In this document: one piece after another, positions 8,384 to 17,414 of the stretch
How positions within the stretch are numbered: the stretch's first letter is position 1
Layout: each line of letters begins with the position of its first letter
Notes under the pieces: model-generated
The model's database searches: none
Seen by the model: only the letters and a program-made list of their open reading frames with translations
What the model was told of the DNA's origin: nothing
From: AP-15 sp963712825
GTDB lineage: Bacteria > Pseudomonadota > Alphaproteobacteria > ATCC43930 > CGMCC-115725
NCBI GenBank assembly: GCA_963712825.1
Contig: CAVQJP010000015.1
Span: forward strand, 86,922 to 150,921
Direction: 5' to 3'
Length of the DNA stretch: 64,000 bases
Position numbers and translations under genes: made by a program

Positions 8384-9832
8384 ATGATCCGAGCGGTGGG
8401 AATCACGAGGAAGCGGCGGCTGGACAAAACCCCTGCGCGCGCGCGTCGGCGCCAGGTACTCCCTGCCTTGGTCGGCTGCGCCGGAATCGCCGGTCTGCTC
8501 GCCGCGGGCATGCCCGCGGCATCGGCGCAGACGCTGACCCAGGCCTTGGCCGAGGCCTACAACAGCAACCCACAGCTGTTGGCGCAGCGTGCGTTGTTGC
8601 GGGCTACCGACGAAGAGGTGCCGCAAGCGCTGTCGGGCTGGCGGCCGACGGTCAACTTCACCGGCCAGGTCGGCGGCGCCCGCGGCAGTTTTGCCCAGGC
8701 GCCGATAGCCACCCGATATCTGACCTTTTACCAAAACAACCTCAATCTGCAGGCGACCCAACCGGTGTACAGCGGCGGCCGCACAGTGGCGCAGACGCGG
8801 CAGGCTCTCAACTCGGTCGAGTTGACGCGGGCCCAGACCCTGGCGATCGAAACCTCGGTACTCCAGGCGGTGGCGCAGGCCTATCTCGATGTGGTGCGCG
8901 ACCAGGCACTGCTCGAAGTCAACCGGAACAATGTTCAGGTTCTGCAAAAGCAGCTCGAAGCGACCCAGGACCGGTTCCGCGTCGGCGAGGTGACCCGCAC
9001 CGACGTTGCCCAGGCCGAGTCGTCGCTGGCGCAGGCCGTCGGGCAATTGACCACGGCGGATGGGAACCTTCAGATAAGCCGCGCCGAATATGTTCGCGCG
9101 ACGGGCCGCCCTCCCGGGATTCTGCTGTTGCCGCGCGAGCGCCCGACCTTGCCGGCGACCCGCGAAGAAGCGCAAAGTTTGGCGGCAAACAACAACTTCA
9201 ACGTGATCTCGGCGAACTTCGCCCAGCTTGCGGCACGCGACAACATCGATGTCGTGCGCAGTCAGCTGCTGCCGCAGATTTCGCTGGTCGGGAGCCTGAG
9301 CCGCGCGCTTTCGCCGTCGATCACGTTGAGCAGCGCGGTGGAAAGCACGGCCACGATCGTCGCGCAAATGACCTGGTCGCTGTACGAAGGCGGTGCGGTT
9401 TACTCGCAGACCCGGCAGGCGGAGCAGACCGTCGGCCAGCGGCTGAGCCAAGTCGACGACGCGCGCCGCGCCGCGGTGCAGACGGCGACCGATTCCTGGG
9501 AAGCGCTGAAGGCGGCGCGCGCCGGCATTACGTCCTTCGCCGCGGCGGTACGGGCGGCGCAGATCGCTCTCGAAGGCACCCAGCAGGAGGCGTTGGTCGG
9601 CACCGCCACCACCCTCGACGTGTTGATCCAAAACCAGATGCTGCTGACGACCCAGTCCCAGCTGATCACCGCCGAGCACGACGCGGCGGTGGCCGAATAC
9701 AACGTCACCGCCGCGACCGGCCGGCTGATTGCGGCCGACCTGCACCTGCCGGTGCAGCTTTACGACATGGAGCGACACTTTAAGCAGGTCAAAGACAAAT
9801 GGGCCGGTTTCGCCGGCGGCCTGAAAGAATGA
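8384..9832 (+). CDS. tolC: TolC-family type I secretion outer-membrane channel
   Basis: With the ATG at 8384 the protein has 482 residues. It has a basic N-region, a hydrophobic signal segment (VLPALVGCAGIAGLLAAG) and a probable cleavage after ASAQ. The mature protein begins TLTQALAEAYNSNPQL, the usual start of the first periplasmic helix in TolC/OEP proteins, and shows the two-fold repeat of the family with long helical stretches and strand regions such as VNFTGQVGG. It forms the outer-membrane exit duct for type I secretion or tripartite efflux; no inner-membrane partner is nearby. A longer start at 8339 overlaps the upstream gene and would add 15 residues ahead of the signal peptide. Confidence 0.9.
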   Translation: MIRAVGITRKRRLDKTPARARRRQVLPALVGCAGIAGLLAAGMPAASAQTLTQALAEAYNSNPQLLAQRALLRATDEEVPQALSGWRPTVNFTGQVGGARGSFAQAPIATRYLTFYQNNLNLQATQPVYSGGRTVAQTRQALNSVELTRAQTLAIETSVLQAVAQAYLDVVRDQALLEVNRNNVQVLQKQLEATQDRFRVGEVTRTDVAQAESSLAQAVGQLTTADGNLQISRAEYVRATGRPPGILLLPRERPTLPATREEAQSLAANNNFNVISANFAQLAARDNIDVVRSQLLPQISLVGSLSRALSPSITLSSAVESTATIVAQMTWSLYEGGAVYSQTRQAEQTVGQRLSQVDDARRAAVQTATDSWEALKAARAGITSFAAAVRAAQIALEGTQQEALVGTATTLDVLIQNQMLLTTQSQLITAEHDAAVAEYNVTAATGRLIAADLHLPVQLYDMERHFKQVKDKWAGFAGGLKE

Positions 9833-9907
9833 CCGAGGAGCCGGCTGGAATCGCGCGCGCCTGCCGCTTAGCTAGGGGATGTTTGTAATCTTTGCCCGGT
9901 CGCCGCC

Positions 9908-10492
9908 ATGCCCGAAGATCAGCACAAAGAGAACTCGCCAAAGTCGAAAGCGGGATTGCCGGACTCCTCGATGGAGGAGATCATCGCGTCGATCAGCCGC
10001 ATCATCGACGAGGACAGCCGCACCCCGCACCCTTCGCCGCGGGCTGCGGGCAGCAACAGCGAAATTCTCGAGCTGACCGACGTGATCGAGGCAGACGGCT
10101 CGGTCAGGAAACTGGCTGGCGCCGCACCGTCCGGCGCCGAGCCGTTGCCCCAGCCCTCGGCGATCGTGGGGCGAGAGGACGAAGCCGCGGTATCGAATGT
10201 CGCCCCCGAGACGGCGGCCACGACCCCGGACCCGGCGCGCGACCCGATGCTGTCGGCGGCGGCGTCCGATGCGGCGGTTGCAGCGTTTAGCCGGCTCGGC
10301 ATGGTGCCGCGGGAGCGCCGCGCCGACCCCGGACCGTTGCTCGGCGGCGCCGAGCGCACCCTCGAGCAGATCGTTCGGGACACGCTGCACCCGCTGCTGC
10401 GGGCGTGGCTCGAGGAGCATCTTCCCGCAATCGTCGAGCGGCTGGTGCGCGAGGAGATCCAGCGCGTCGTGCGCGACGCCGGGTTGCGCTAG
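9908..10492 (+). CDS. popZ: PopZ-like polar organizing protein (DUF2497)
   Basis: A 194-residue acidic protein with the two conserved ends of PopZ. The N-terminal helix is SMEEIIASISRIIDED (about residues 21-36), and the C-terminal helices are LEQIVRDTLHPLLRAW and LPAIVERLVREEIQRV. The middle is low-complexity and rich in Pro, Ala and Glu, as in PopZ. In Caulobacter PopZ self-assembles at the poles and tethers the chromosomal origin through ParB. Its position just upstream of valS is the same as in many alphaproteobacteria, which supports the call. It is slightly longer than Caulobacter PopZ. Confidence 0.85.
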   Translation: MPEDQHKENSPKSKAGLPDSSMEEIIASISRIIDEDSRTPHPSPRAAGSNSEILELTDVIEADGSVRKLAGAAPSGAEPLPQPSAIVGREDEAAVSNVAPETAATTPDPARDPMLSAAASDAAVAAFSRLGMVPRERRADPGPLLGGAERTLEQIVRDTLHPLLRAWLEEHLPAIVERLVREEIQRVVRDAGLR

Positions 10493-10597
10493 ACCGCGCC
10501 TTGAGCGGGCGGCCCGATCGTCCGTGATAAATTTCGGGCGCGCGGTTCGCAACCCGGGTGTCTAATACCCGCTTGCTCAGTCGAAGACGGTTCCGGA

Positions 10598-13243
10598 ATG
10601 CTCGACAAGACGTTTCAGCCATCCGAGGTGGAGGCCCGCTGGTATCCGCGGTGGGAGGATTTAGGTGCATTTGCCGCCGATCCCGACGGCAACCGGACGC
10701 CCTACACGATCATGATGCCGCCGCCCAATGTGACGGGCAGCCTGCATATGGGGCACGCGCTGACCTTTACCTTGCAGGATGTGCTGGTCCGCTATCAGCG
10801 TATGCGCGGCCGCGACGTGCTGTGGCAGCCGGGCACCGACCATGCCGGGATCGCCACCGAGATCGTCGTCGCCGGCCAGCTCGCCGAGGAGGGCACGAAC
10901 AAGCGCGATCTCGGGCGCGAGCGCTTTGTCGAGCGCGCCTGGCAGTGGAAGGAGCAGTCGGGCGGGACGATCACCCGCCAGCTGCGCCGCCTTGGCGCTT
11001 CTCCCGATTGGCGGCGCGAGCGGTTCACGCTGGATCCGGGGCTCGCCGCCGCGGTCCGCCGCGTCTTTGTGACGCTCTATCGCGAGGGGCTGGTTTACCG
11101 CGACAAGCGGCTCGTCAACTGGGACCCGGAGATGCACACGGTCATCTCCGATCTCGAGGTCGAGAGCCGCGAGACCAAGGGTTCCCTGTGGCATTTCCGC
11201 TATCCGGTGGCGGAGCTTCCCGGCCGCTTTATCACGGTCGCGACGACGCGGCCCGAGACCATGCTCGGCGACACCGGCGTCGCGGTCCACCCGGACGACG
11301 CGCGTTTTGCCGACCTCGTCGGCAAGCACGTTCGGCTGCCGCTGGTCGGCCGGCTGATCCCGATCGTCGCCGACGAATACGCCGACCCGGAAACCGGCAG
11401 TGGTGCGGTCAAGATCACCCCGGCGCACGATTTCAACGATTTCGAGGTCGGTCGCCGGCACGGGCTGGCCCTGCTCAACATCTTCGACGCCGACGCGCGG
11501 CTCAACGACGCTGTGCCGGAACCCTATCGCGGGCTCGACCGGTTCGCGGCGCGCGCGAGGGTGGTGGCCGATCTCAACGCCGCGGGGTTTCTCGACAAGG
11601 TCGAGGACCACACGCTGATGGTCCCGCATCACGATCGCTCCGGTATCGTCATCGAGCCATGGTTGACCGATCAGTGGTTCTGTGACGCCGGCGTGTTGGG
11701 GGCGCCGGCGATCGCTGCGGTCGAGGACGGCCGCACACGCTTTGTGCCGCGGCAATGGGAAAACACGTTTTTCGAGTGGCTGCGCAACATCCAGCCCTGG
11801 TGCATCTCGCGCCAATTGTGGTGGGGACACCGAATCCCGGCTTGGTACGGGCCGGACGGCGCGGTTTTTGTCGCCGAAAGCGAGACCGAAGCGCTCGCCG
11901 AGGCCGCCGCGAAATATGGCCGTGAGGTCGAGCTGCGGCGCGACGACGACGTGCTCGACACTTGGTTTTCGTCGGCGCTGTGGCCGTTTTCGACGCTCGG
12001 CTGGCCCGAAGAGACGCGTGAGCTCGCCTGCTACTATCCCGGCGACGTGCTGGTTACCGGGTTCGACATCATCTTTTTCTGGGTCGCCCGGATGATGATG
12101 ATGGGGCTGCACTTCATGGGCGACGTGCCGTTCCACACCGTCTACATCCATGCGCTGGTGCGCGACGAGCGCGGCCAGAAAATGTCGAAGTCGCGCGGCA
12201 ACATCATCGACCCGCTGGAGGTGATCGACCGCTACGGCTGCGACGCATTGCGCTTTACGTTGTCGGCACTGGCGGCACCGGGCCGCGACATCAAGCTCGC
12301 CGAGAGCCGGGTCGAGGGCTACCGCAACTTCGCGACCAAGCTGTGGAACGCCGCACGCTATGCGCAGATCAACGGCTGTTCCCTCTCTGATGATTTCTCG
12401 CCGGCGGCGGCGCTGCTGACCGTCAACCGCTGGATCGCGGCGGCGGCGGCCGACTGCGCCGCCGCGGTGACCGCCTCGCTCGACGCCTACCGGTTCGACG
12501 AGGCGGCGGCGCGCCTCTACCAGTTCGTGTGGGGCACGTTCTGCGACTGGTACATCGAATTCACCAAGCCGATCCTGCAGGACGACGACGACCGGGCGCG
12601 CCGCGAGACGCAGGCCATTACCGGCTGGATCCTCGGCCGGATATTGCACCTGCTGCACCCGGTCATGCCGTTCCTCACCGAGGAGCTGTGGCGGAATCTC
12701 GCCGGCGAGACGGCCGGCATGCTGATCTCGGCGCCGTGGCCGGAATTTGCCGGCCAGATTGACCGCGCGGCCGCCACCGAAATGGAGTGGGTGGTGACGG
12801 CGATCTCGGCGATCCGCACTGCCCGCGCCGAAATGAACGTGCCGCCGGCGGCGCGCGCGCCGCTGCTGGTCAGAGACGCCGATCCGGCCGCAACCCAACG
12901 GCTGGCGCGCCACCGCGACCATTTCGTCCGCCTGGCACGGGTCGAGCGGATCGACCCGGCGGCGAGCCTGCCCGCGGGCGCTGTTCAAATCGTGGTCGAG
13001 GGCGCCACCCTGATCCTGCCGCTCGGCGAAATCGTCGACCTCGGGCGCGAGAAGGCGCGGCTTGTCAAGGAGATCGGCCGGCTCGACGGTGAGATCGCCA
13101 AGATCGCGGCCAAGCTCGGCAACCCGCAATTCCTTGCCAAGGCAAAACCCGAGGTGGTCGAAGACCAGCGCGGGCGCGAAGCCGACGCCAGCCGCGACCG
13201 CGACCGCCTCAAAGCGGCTTATGAACGGATCGCGGCGGTCTGA
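10598..13243 (+). CDS. valS: Valine--tRNA ligase
   Basis: Class I aminoacyl-tRNA synthetase of 881 residues that charges tRNA-Val. The ATP-binding signature appears as HMGH at residues 50-53 within PPPNVTGSLHMGHAL, and KMSKS at about residue 528. The editing (CP1) domain lies between about residues 200 and 390 (TVATTRPETMLGDTGV). The C-terminal coiled-coil arm (LGREKARLVKEIGRLDGEI) starts at about residue 810. The length is normal. It follows the popZ-like gene by about 105 bp, an arrangement common in alphaproteobacteria. Confidence 0.98.
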   Translation: MLDKTFQPSEVEARWYPRWEDLGAFAADPDGNRTPYTIMMPPPNVTGSLHMGHALTFTLQDVLVRYQRMRGRDVLWQPGTDHAGIATEIVVAGQLAEEGTNKRDLGRERFVERAWQWKEQSGGTITRQLRRLGASPDWRRERFTLDPGLAAAVRRVFVTLYREGLVYRDKRLVNWDPEMHTVISDLEVESRETKGSLWHFRYPVAELPGRFITVATTRPETMLGDTGVAVHPDDARFADLVGKHVRLPLVGRLIPIVADEYADPETGSGAVKITPAHDFNDFEVGRRHGLALLNIFDADARLNDAVPEPYRGLDRFAARARVVADLNAAGFLDKVEDHTLMVPHHDRSGIVIEPWLTDQWFCDAGVLGAPAIAAVEDGRTRFVPRQWENTFFEWLRNIQPWCISRQLWWGHRIPAWYGPDGAVFVAESETEALAEAAAKYGREVELRRDDDVLDTWFSSALWPFSTLGWPEETRELACYYPGDVLVTGFDIIFFWVARMMMMGLHFMGDVPFHTVYIHALVRDERGQKMSKSRGNIIDPLEVIDRYGCDALRFTLSALAAPGRDIKLAESRVEGYRNFATKLWNAARYAQINGCSLSDDFSPAAALLTVNRWIAAAAADCAAAVTASLDAYRFDEAAARLYQFVWGTFCDWYIEFTKPILQDDDDRARRETQAITGWILGRILHLLHPVMPFLTEELWRNLAGETAGMLISAPWPEFAGQIDRAAATEMEWVVTAISAIRTARAEMNVPPAARAPLLVRDADPAATQRLARHRDHFVRLARVERIDPAASLPAGAVQIVVEGATLILPLGEIVDLGREKARLVKEIGRLDGEIAKIAAKLGNPQFLAKAKPEVVEDQRGREADASRDRDRLKAAYERIAAV

Positions 13244-13263
13244 ATCCGGGAGCGTCGCGCGGC

Positions 13264-13569
13264 TCAACCGGTCTTCTTTTCGTGCTCCATCGCCGCGCGC
13301 AGGATCGCGTTGATCCGCGTCTGATAGCGTGGGTATCGCCGGAAGTGCTCCAGCACGTCGCGGTCGAGCCGGATGCTGATCTGCTCCTTCGCGGCGGGCA
13401 TCACCAGCGTCGCCGAGGCGAACCAATCCTCATCGACAAGCGGCGGCGCGTCGGGATCGTCGCGAACAGACGCTTCAATTTCTGCATCGGTCAAGGCGTC
13501 TACGCGCGCCCAATCAGTCCGGAGGCGATCTGCTTCGACTGATTTCTGTTTCGAAGAATGTTTTTTCAC
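13264..13569 (-). CDS. brnA: BrnA-type antitoxin
   Basis: A 101-residue DNA-binding antitoxin. The C-terminal half has the ribbon-helix-helix-like pattern EQISIRLDRDVLEHFRR and INAILRAAMEHEKK seen in BrnA proteins (COG3514), and the N-terminal part is acidic. In known brnTA systems BrnA neutralises the RNase BrnT and represses the operon as the BrnT-BrnA complex. Its start codon lies inside the end of brnT (56-bp overlap), which implies translational coupling; the toxin comes first, as is usual in brnTA operons. The 3' end converges on valS with only 20 bp between the two stop codons. Confidence 0.85.
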   Translation of the reverse strand: MKKHSSKQKSVEADRLRTDWARVDALTDAEIEASVRDDPDAPPLVDEDWFASATLVMPAAKEQISIRLDRDVLEHFRRYPRYQTRINAILRAAMEHEKKTG

Positions 13570-13810
13570 GGAAATTGGCCCTTCTGGCCGAGATCAGCCG
13601 GCGAACGGCGCCGCGCCATGTGAAGACGACGGTGAGAACGCGATCCTCGACGAGTCCGAAAGCCTGGAGCCGGGTTTCTCCATAAACGCGACGATCATCG
13701 ACACGCTCGTAAATTGGGCCTCGCCAGATCAGGGATGCAGTTGTGAAATCGATCCCATGTTTAGCTATATTCCGGGTGTTTTTGTCGTGATCCCATTCGA
13801 AGGCCGCCAT
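13514..13810 (-). CDS. brnT: BrnT-type ribonuclease toxin
   Basis: A 98-residue toxin of the BrnT/RelE-like fold. It begins FEWDHDKNTRNIAKHGIDF, the diagnostic BrnT opening, and continues with ERVDDRRVYGETR and LTVVFTWRGAVRRLISARRA, where the basic residues that cleave RNA reside in the family. It is a cytoplasmic RNase expected to inhibit translation. It is the first gene of the brnTA operon. The end of the frame (about the last 15 residues) overlaps brnA and diverges from the family consensus. A nested inverted repeat 10-48 bp upstream may be the operator. Confidence 0.88.
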   Translation of the reverse strand: MAAFEWDHDKNTRNIAKHGIDFTTASLIWRGPIYERVDDRRVYGETRLQAFGLVEDRVLTVVFTWRGAVRRLISARRANFREKTFFETEISRSRSPPD

Positions 13811-14123
13811 GCAGCTTTTCTCTCGATTGGAACCTTTGTTCCACGTGGTTCGCGAGAGTCATTCTGTCCTCCGCCGCGCCCTCACCCGCTTTTCCACGCC
13901 GGGGCATCATCCGTGGCGAATACCAGTTTCGACACCATCAGACATGCATATGCAATTGTCTATATAGATATCGCGAGATTCAATACGAGGGTGTGTCGGA
14001 GGGTTTGCCGGGGCAGCGGTTCAAAAGGCGAATTGATACGCTGCGGCACAACCGCCATTTAAGGCGATGAAGACGTTTACCCTGAGACCGTCTTCCGCCA
14101 AATAACTTCTTTGAAAGGCGTCC
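13811..14123 (+). other. Intergenic region between brnT and the aminomutase-like gene, with brnTA operator candidate
   Basis: I see no gene here. Next to brnT there is a nested palindrome: CTCTCG (13820-13825) pairs with CGAGAG (13853-13858), enclosing GGAAC-CTTT-GTTCC (13829-13842). This is a plausible binding site for the BrnT-BrnA repressor. A short AT-rich stretch at about 13945-13985 (CTATATAGATAT) could hold promoter elements for either flanking gene. Confidence 0.4.
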
Positions 14124-15167
14124 GTGGCCCTTACTCCCGAAAATCTTTGTGGTCTCATGGAGCAGGAGCGGCGCGACGAGATCCGGCGGGTGGCGGAGCG
14201 GTTCTCGGTCGCGGTCACCGAGGATATGGCGGCGCTGATCGAGCCGGGCGATCCGAACGACCCGATCGCGGCGCAATTCGTGCCGAGCGCCGCGGAGCTT
14301 GAGACCGCCGCCGAGGAGATGCCCGACCCGATCGGCGACGAACGCTGGTCGCCGGTGCCGGGCATCGTGCACCGCTATCCCGACCGCGTGTTGCTGAAAC
14401 CGACCCTGATATGCCCGGTCTATTGCCGCTTCTGCTTTCGCCGCGAGGTCGTCGGCAAAAGGCCGGCCATGCTGGACCCGGCGGCGCTGCGGCGCGCCTA
14501 TGACTACATCCGCTGGCGGCCCGAGATCTGGGAGGTCGTCGTCACCGGCGGCGACCCGTTTGTGCTGGCGCCGCGCCGCATCGCCGCGATCGTGCGCCGG
14601 CTCGAGGCGATCCCGCATCTCGGCGTGATCCGCTTTCACACCCGCGTCCCGATCGTCGACCCGAGCCGCGTCACCGATGCGCTGATCGCGGCCCTCGCGG
14701 CTGAAAAAGCGCTCTGGGTCGTCGTTCACGCCAATCATCCGCGCGAGCTGACCCCGGAAGCGAAGGCGGCCGTTACCCGTCTCACCCGCGCCGGCATCCC
14801 GGTCCTGTCGCAAACCGTGCTGCTGCGCGGCGTCAACGACGACGCGGCGGTGCTGGAGGCATTGTTGCGCGGCCTCGTGGCGATGCGGGTCAAGCCCTAT
14901 TACCTGCACCATGCCGACTTGGCGCCCGGCACCGCGCATTTCCGCACCGGCATCGCCACCGGACAGGCTCTGGTGCGCTCGTTGCGCGGCCGGGTGTCGG
15001 GGTTGTGCCAGCCGACCTACGTGCTCGACATCCCCGGCGGCCACGGTAAGGTGCCGATCGGCCGCTGTGCGATCGACGCGGACGGCGCCTCGGGCGGATG
15101 GACGGTTGAGGACAGCAGCGGCGGCCGCCACACCTATCCGCCGGACTCCGAACCGCAGAAAGGATAA
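14124..15167 (+). CDS. Lysine 2,3-aminomutase-like radical SAM enzyme (KamA/EpmB family)
   Basis: A 347-residue radical SAM protein. The cluster-binding motif is C97-x3-C101-x2-C104 (CPVYCRFCFRRE), followed by VVVTGGDPFVLAP and IRFHTRVPIVDPSRVT, all typical of the lysine 2,3-aminomutase family, and by the PLP-region pattern KPYYLHHADLAPGTAHFR. The length matches the short EpmB-like group, whose E. coli member beta-lysylates precursor for elongation factor P. The partner genes epmA and efp are not in this window. The GTG at 14124 is used as start. The downstream xthA gene converges on it. Confidence 0.85.
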   Translation: MALTPENLCGLMEQERRDEIRRVAERFSVAVTEDMAALIEPGDPNDPIAAQFVPSAAELETAAEEMPDPIGDERWSPVPGIVHRYPDRVLLKPTLICPVYCRFCFRREVVGKRPAMLDPAALRRAYDYIRWRPEIWEVVVTGGDPFVLAPRRIAAIVRRLEAIPHLGVIRFHTRVPIVDPSRVTDALIAALAAEKALWVVVHANHPRELTPEAKAAVTRLTRAGIPVLSQTVLLRGVNDDAAVLEALLRGLVAMRVKPYYLHHADLAPGTAHFRTGIATGQALVRSLRGRVSGLCQPTYVLDIPGGHGKVPIGRCAIDADGASGGWTVEDSSGGRHTYPPDSEPQKG

Positions 15168-15224
15168 GCGGCGCTGCGGCTCAACCGGAGGACCGTGGGA
15201 GGGGATCGCCCTACCCGCCGGCGC

Positions 15225-15995
15225 TCAGGCCGCGAGCTCGCACCAGATCGGGGTGTGGTCGGAGGCGCGGTCCTTGGCGCGCGGTTTTTTGTCGATGTCA
15301 CACGCGGCGACGCGGTCGGCAGCATGCGGCGACAGCAGCAGGTGGTCGATCCGCAGCCCCTCGTCGCGGTTCCAGCGACCGGCCTGATAGTCCCAGAACG
15401 TGTAGCGGTGCGGTTCGCGGTGAAAGACGCGGTAGGCGTCGGTCAGCCCGAGATACATCAGCGACCGGAACCGCGCGCGCGACGCCCCGCGGCACAGCGC
15501 GTCGTCGCGAAACGCCACCGGGTCGTAGACGTCCTCGTCGGCTGGGCAGATGTTGTAGTCGCCGGCTAAGACAAACGGGATTTCCCGCCGCAACAGGTCG
15601 CGGGCATGGCATACCAGTTGCTCCATCCAGGCGAGCTTGTAGGTAAATTTGTCGGTCCCGACGGGATTGCCGTTCGGCAGGTAGATCGAGGCGACCCGCA
15701 CCTGCCCGAACGAGGCTTCGAGATAGCGCGCCTGCTCGTCCTCCGGCATGCTGGGCAGTCCGGCCACGAGGTCGTCGGCCGGGCGCTTCGACACCAGCGC
15801 AACGCCGTTGTAGGCGCGCTGGCCGATCGTCTCGACGCGATAGCCGAGCGCTTCGATTTCGAGGCGCGGGAAATCCGCCGCCGGGCACTTGGTCTCCTGC
15901 AGGCACAGCACGTCGGGCTGCGCCTCCTGCAGAAAGGCGAGCACCAGCGGCAGCCTGACCTTGACCGAGTTGACGTTCCAGCTCGCGATCTTCAC
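15225..15995 (-). CDS. xthA: Exodeoxyribonuclease III
   Basis: A 256-residue AP endonuclease/3'-5' exonuclease for base-excision repair. It opens with MKIASWNVNSVKVRLP, where the Asn binds metal, and has LCLQETK (catalytic Glu), ASIYLPNGNPV, VLAGDYNICP (catalytic Asp-x-Asn) and, at the end, RIDHLLLS and SDHTPIW (Asp-His pair). All catalytic residues of the ExoIII family are present and the length is normal. It is cytoplasmic. It lies just after erpA on the same strand with a gap of about 20 bp, so the two are likely co-transcribed. Confidence 0.95.
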   Translation of the reverse strand: MKIASWNVNSVKVRLPLVLAFLQEAQPDVLCLQETKCPAADFPRLEIEALGYRVETIGQRAYNGVALVSKRPADDLVAGLPSMPEDEQARYLEASFGQVRVASIYLPNGNPVGTDKFTYKLAWMEQLVCHARDLLRREIPFVLAGDYNICPADEDVYDPVAFRDDALCRGASRARFRSLMYLGLTDAYRVFHREPHRYTFWDYQAGRWNRDEGLRIDHLLLSPHAADRVAACDIDKKPRAKDRASDHTPIWCELAA

Positions 15996-16016
15996 CGGCG
16001 CCGCCGCAGCGCCGGG

Positions 16017-16376
16017 TCAGGCGATCGAAAACGAATTGCCGCAGCCGCAGGAGGACGCCGCGTTGGGGTTGCGGATCTGGAACGCGGCCCCCATCAGGTC
16101 TTCGACAAAATCGATTTCGGCGCCGTCGAGCAGGTCCAGCGAAACCTCGTCGACGATAACGGCGACACCATCGCGCTCGAAAACGACATCGTCTTCGTTG
16201 CGCTGGTCGTCAAAGGTAAAGCCGTATTGGAATCCGGAGCAGCCACCGCCCGAGACCGCGATCCGTAGAAATGCGTTGTCGGCCTGCTCGTGCGTCTTGA
16301 GCGCCGCGATCCGCCGGGTTGCGCTCTCGGTCAGGATGACGCGTTTTACCTCGGCCTCGCTTACGTGCTCGGACAT
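16017..16376 (-). CDS. erpA: Iron-sulfur cluster insertion protein ErpA
   Basis: A-type Fe-S carrier of 119 residues. The three cluster-binding cysteines are C46 (SGGGCSGFQYGF) and C110/C112 (SCGCGNSF), exactly as in ErpA/IscA. It delivers clusters to apo-enzymes in the cytoplasm. The erpA-xthA pairing is a known alphaproteobacterial arrangement. No other isc/suf gene is in the window. Confidence 0.93.
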   Translation of the reverse strand: MSEHVSEAEVKRVILTESATRRIAALKTHEQADNAFLRIAVSGGGCSGFQYGFTFDDQRNEDDVVFERDGVAVIVDEVSLDLLDGAEIDFVEDLMGAAFQIRNPNAASSCGCGNSFSIA

Positions 16377-16494
16377 GCTCTCGCCGCTCCCAGGCTCGCC
16401 GGATCGATCCCGGCCATTAGGGTCGTCTATGTAGGCATGCCGGGCAGTCGGGTCAAATGTTCGAAAGTGCCGCCGCGCACCCCGCTTTTCGCGG

Positions 16495-17313
16495 TCAGCG
16501 GCGGTCGGCCGGAGCGGGGATCAGGGTGCCGCTGATGTTGCCGGTCGAATCGCGCCGGACCTCGACCTTGTTGTTGCCGGCTTTGGGCGGTATCGGCGCC
16601 GGCGCGATCGTCGCCGTGACCGGGGCCGCATCGACCTGCGTCTTGGAAAGCGCGATGCGCACCGTGGCGCCGTTGCGGCCGGCTTGCGGCTTGGCCGCGT
16701 CCCAGGCGACCGCGTGATCTTTTGCGCCCATGCTGATAAACCCGCCGGTGTCGACGACCAGCGCGACCACCCGCCCGCTGCCGAAGGTCAGCACCAAATT
16801 CTGGACGTGGCCGACCGGCTGGCCGTCAGGGCCGACGATGGGCTTGCCGAGAAGGTCCGTCTTCAAATCGTAATAGCCGGTCCCGGTTTTGGCTTGCTCG
16901 ACGAGCGAGGTCCCGGCCGCGAGCGCCTGCCGGTCGAGCGCGGTCGTAAAATGGGGGGTCGGCCGAGGATCGTAGCGCAGGCTGCTCCAGGCGATCGCAC
17001 TTTTTCCGTGACCGAACAAGTTCCCGCCCGCGGGTGCGATGATTGCCACCGCCGCCGCGTCGCTGCGCCGGTCGATGACAAGGTCGGTGATCTTGGCGAT
17101 GACGGCGCCGCTGGCGTTTTCGACATTGGCGCCGACGACGTTGGTGGCCGAGATCTGGTCGGCGGCCGGGCTGACCGCCGAGGTCTTTGGCGGCTGGTTG
17201 GTGAGGCCGGTGTTCATTTGCGGCGCCACCGAGTTCTCGGCGGCAATCGCTTCTCCGGCCGCGCCGGCGGCGAGAGTTGCGATTAAGAGGGCGGCAAGCG
17301 GCTGTTTGATCAT
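16495..17313 (-). CDS. Exported PRC-barrel domain protein
   Basis: Starting at ATG 17313 gives 272 residues with a signal peptide (MIKQPLAALLIATLAAGAAG, cleavage near AIAA-EN). Two PRC-barrel-like units follow. The first is NVVGANVENASGAVIAKI through AIIAPAGG (mature residues about 40-100), and the second is DLLGKPIVGPDGQPVGHV through VALVVDTGG. PRC barrels bind protein or RNA partners, and exported versions in alphaproteobacteria are often envelope or stress related. No more precise role can be read. An in-frame start at 17367 would spoil the signal peptide. Confidence 0.7.
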   Translation of the reverse strand: MIKQPLAALLIATLAAGAAGEAIAAENSVAPQMNTGLTNQPPKTSAVSPAADQISATNVVGANVENASGAVIAKITDLVIDRRSDAAAVAIIAPAGGNLFGHGKSAIAWSSLRYDPRPTPHFTTALDRQALAAGTSLVEQAKTGTGYYDLKTDLLGKPIVGPDGQPVGHVQNLVLTFGSGRVVALVVDTGGFISMGAKDHAVAWDAAKPQAGRNGATVRIALSKTQVDAAPVTATIAPAPIPPKAGNNKVEVRRDSTGNISGTLIPAPADRR

Positions 17314-17414
17314 CGGGGTTCTCGCGTGGCTCTCTTTCGCTAACCGCGCGACGGCTGAAAAATTCACCGCAATCGGCTATATGGCGTTATTGGATCGCCA
17401 AGCCGGAGTTTGAG

